64,000 bases of DNA from Paraburkholderia tagetis (GTDB lineage Bacteria; Pseudomonadota; Gammaproteobacteria; Burkholderiales; Burkholderiaceae): contig NZ_JAKLJA010000012.1 of the NCBI RefSeq assembly GCF_022213065.1, positions 62,001 through 126,000 of the forward strand, read 5' to 3'. Positions 62,691 through 64,000 of the stretch are shown one piece after another (positions within the stretch are counted from its first letter, which is position 1; every line of letters begins with the position of its first letter). The translations under genes were made by a program, and so were the position numbers. Under the pieces are notes generated by a model that was not told where the DNA came from, did no database searches, and saw nothing but the letters and a program-made list of their open reading frames with translations.

Positions 62691-63950
62691 ATGCGTATCG
62701 CGACTTCCCAGCTTTACTCGTCCAACCTGGCATCGATGGAGAACCAGCAATCGCAGCTTCTCCAGGTGCAACAGCAGATCTCGACGGGCGTCTCGCTCTC
62801 GAACCCCGCCGACAACCCGCTCGGCGCGGCCCAGGCCGTGCAGCTCTCGGCCACGAGCGCGACGCTCACGCAGTACGCGTCGAACCAGAACATGGCGCTT
62901 TCGTCGCTGCAACTCGAAGACTCGACGCTCGGCAGCGTGACGACCACGCTGCAAGCGATCAACCAGCAGATCCAGTCGGCGATCAACGGCGCGCTCAACG
63001 ACTCCGACCGCCAGGCGCTCGCCAAGCAATTGCAGGGCGAACGCAGCCAGTTGTTCACGCTCGCCAATACCACCGATGGTCAGGGCAACTATCTGTTCTC
63101 GGGGTTCAAGAGCACATCACAGGTTTTCACCAACGCGACGGGCGGCGGCGTGACCTATAACGGCGACCTGGGCCAGCGCGTGGTGCAGGTGGGCGGCTCG
63201 CGCCAGATCGCGGTGAGCGACACGGGTGCAGCGGTGTTCCTGAGCGTCTCGGCGGTGGGCTCGCAGGCGGTGGCCGAGGGCAGCATGAAGAACACCGGCA
63301 CCGGCACGATCAGCGGCGTCACGGTGACCGACCCGACCCAGGCCACCAACGGCCACCCGCTTGAGATCCAGTTCGGCACCGACGCCACTACCGGCGCGCT
63401 CACGTATTCGGTGATGGACAACTCGACCAGTCCGCCTGTCGCGCTGGCATCGAACCAGCCCTATACGGATGGCTCGCCGATCGGCCTTGGCGCCGCCGGC
63501 AAGATCGGCATGAACGTGACGATCTCGGGTACGCCCGTGGCGGGCGATACGTTCTCCGTCACGCCGGCCACGGCGCCGCAGAACAGCAGCGTGTTCACCA
63601 CCATCGACAATGTGATCGCCGCGCTGCAAGCACCGGTGAACGGCAGCCCGGCTGCGGGCGCCAACCTCACGAACGCGCTGCAGGGCGGGCTCACGGCAAT
63701 CGGGAATTCGATCTCGAACGTGGTGACGATTCAGGCTTCGGTGGGCGGCAGAGAGCAGGAAGTGAAGGCGCTGCAAACGGTGACTTCGACGAATTCGTTG
63801 CAGATGGCTTCGAATCTCAACGATATCGTGAGTACGGATATGACGGCGGCGATTACGCAGTACACGCAGCTTTCCAATGCGCTGACGGCTTCGCAGAAAA
63901 GTTTTGCGGCCACTCAGAATCTTTCGCTCTTCCAGTACATCAATCCCTGA
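62691..63950 (+). CDS. flgL: hook-filament junction protein FlgL (HAP3)
   Basis: Junction protein of 419 aa (E. coli 317). The flagellin-like N-terminus is MRIATSQLYSSNLASMENQQ with QQISTGVSLSNPADNPLGA, and the C-terminus ends AITQYTQLSNALTASQKSF then LSLFQYINP. The extra sequence is central and outward-facing. It is co-transcribed with flgK. No terminator is visible in the 50 bases left in the window. Confidence 0.96.
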   Translation: MRIATSQLYSSNLASMENQQSQLLQVQQQISTGVSLSNPADNPLGAAQAVQLSATSATLTQYASNQNMALSSLQLEDSTLGSVTTTLQAINQQIQSAINGALNDSDRQALAKQLQGERSQLFTLANTTDGQGNYLFSGFKSTSQVFTNATGGGVTYNGDLGQRVVQVGGSRQIAVSDTGAAVFLSVSAVGSQAVAEGSMKNTGTGTISGVTVTDPTQATNGHPLEIQFGTDATTGALTYSVMDNSTSPPVALASNQPYTDGSPIGLGAAGKIGMNVTISGTPVAGDTFSVTPATAPQNSSVFTTIDNVIAALQAPVNGSPAAGANLTNALQGGLTAIGNSISNVVTIQASVGGREQEVKALQTVTSTNSLQMASNLNDIVSTDMTAAITQYTQLSNALTASQKSFAATQNLSLFQYINP

Positions 63951-64000
63951 CGGAAGCTGCCGAGGGGCGGTTTCTCGGCGGTTTCCCGGATCGAGACAGC

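Overview
The window is a very GC-rich core-chromosome segment of a betaproteobacterium in Burkholderia sensu lato, most likely Paraburkholderia. This rests on the flagellar/chemotaxis gene order, the gcvT-gcvH-gcvP operon behind a tandem glycine riboswitch, a phosphocholine-type phospholipase C, an H-NS-like protein of the Burkholderia type, and a dispersed-repeat type that I associate with Paraburkholderia. I see no prophage, insertion sequence, CRISPR array or rRNA.

Left part (1-23400), housekeeping and accessory genes. The glycine cleavage operon runs leftward from a riboswitch at 4371-4722, and gcvP is cut by the window edge. Next come a small lipoprotein, a Gfo/Idh/MocA oxidoreductase, rep helicase, a di-haem cytochrome c, tRNA-Arg(CCG), and a LysR regulator divergent from a small Gln/Ser/Asn-rich lipoprotein and a Tat-exported phospholipase C. 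After these are an aldo/keto reductase, rpsU, a hypothetical protein, tag, a BadF/BadG-type sugar kinase, a HAD phosphatase, an exported histidine-phosphatase-like protein, aqpZ, an H-NS-family protein and a GT4 glycosyltransferase.

Right part (24005-63950), one long flagellar and chemotaxis block. It holds flhD, motA-motB-cheY-cheA-cheW-mcp-cheR-cheD-cheB-cheY-cheZ, an exported DUF2844/DUF3443 pair, flhB-flhA, an orphan antitoxin-like gene, flhF-flhG-fliA, the leftward set flgA, flgM and flgN, then flgB-flgC-flgD-flgE-flgF-flgG-flgH-flgI, a large inverted repeat, flgJ, a YcgR-type PilZ brake and flgK-flgL. FliA-type (sigma-28) promoters are readable upstream of motA, ycgR, flgKL and, with one extra spacer base, flgM. 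This gives a coherent late-gene circuit in which FlgM holds FliA until the hook-basal body is built.

Main oddities. flhC is absent from its expected place between flhD and motA. DUF3443 carries several pepsin-like motifs. flgI and flgJ are separated by about 620 bp of inverted dispersed repeat. FlhG has a P-loop without lysines. An antitoxin-like gene with no toxin sits antisense between flhA and flhF. Several flagellar proteins (FlgA, FlgB, FlhB, FlhF, CheA) carry long low-complexity extensions. Domain and family calls are from reading the sequence and were not checked by database search.
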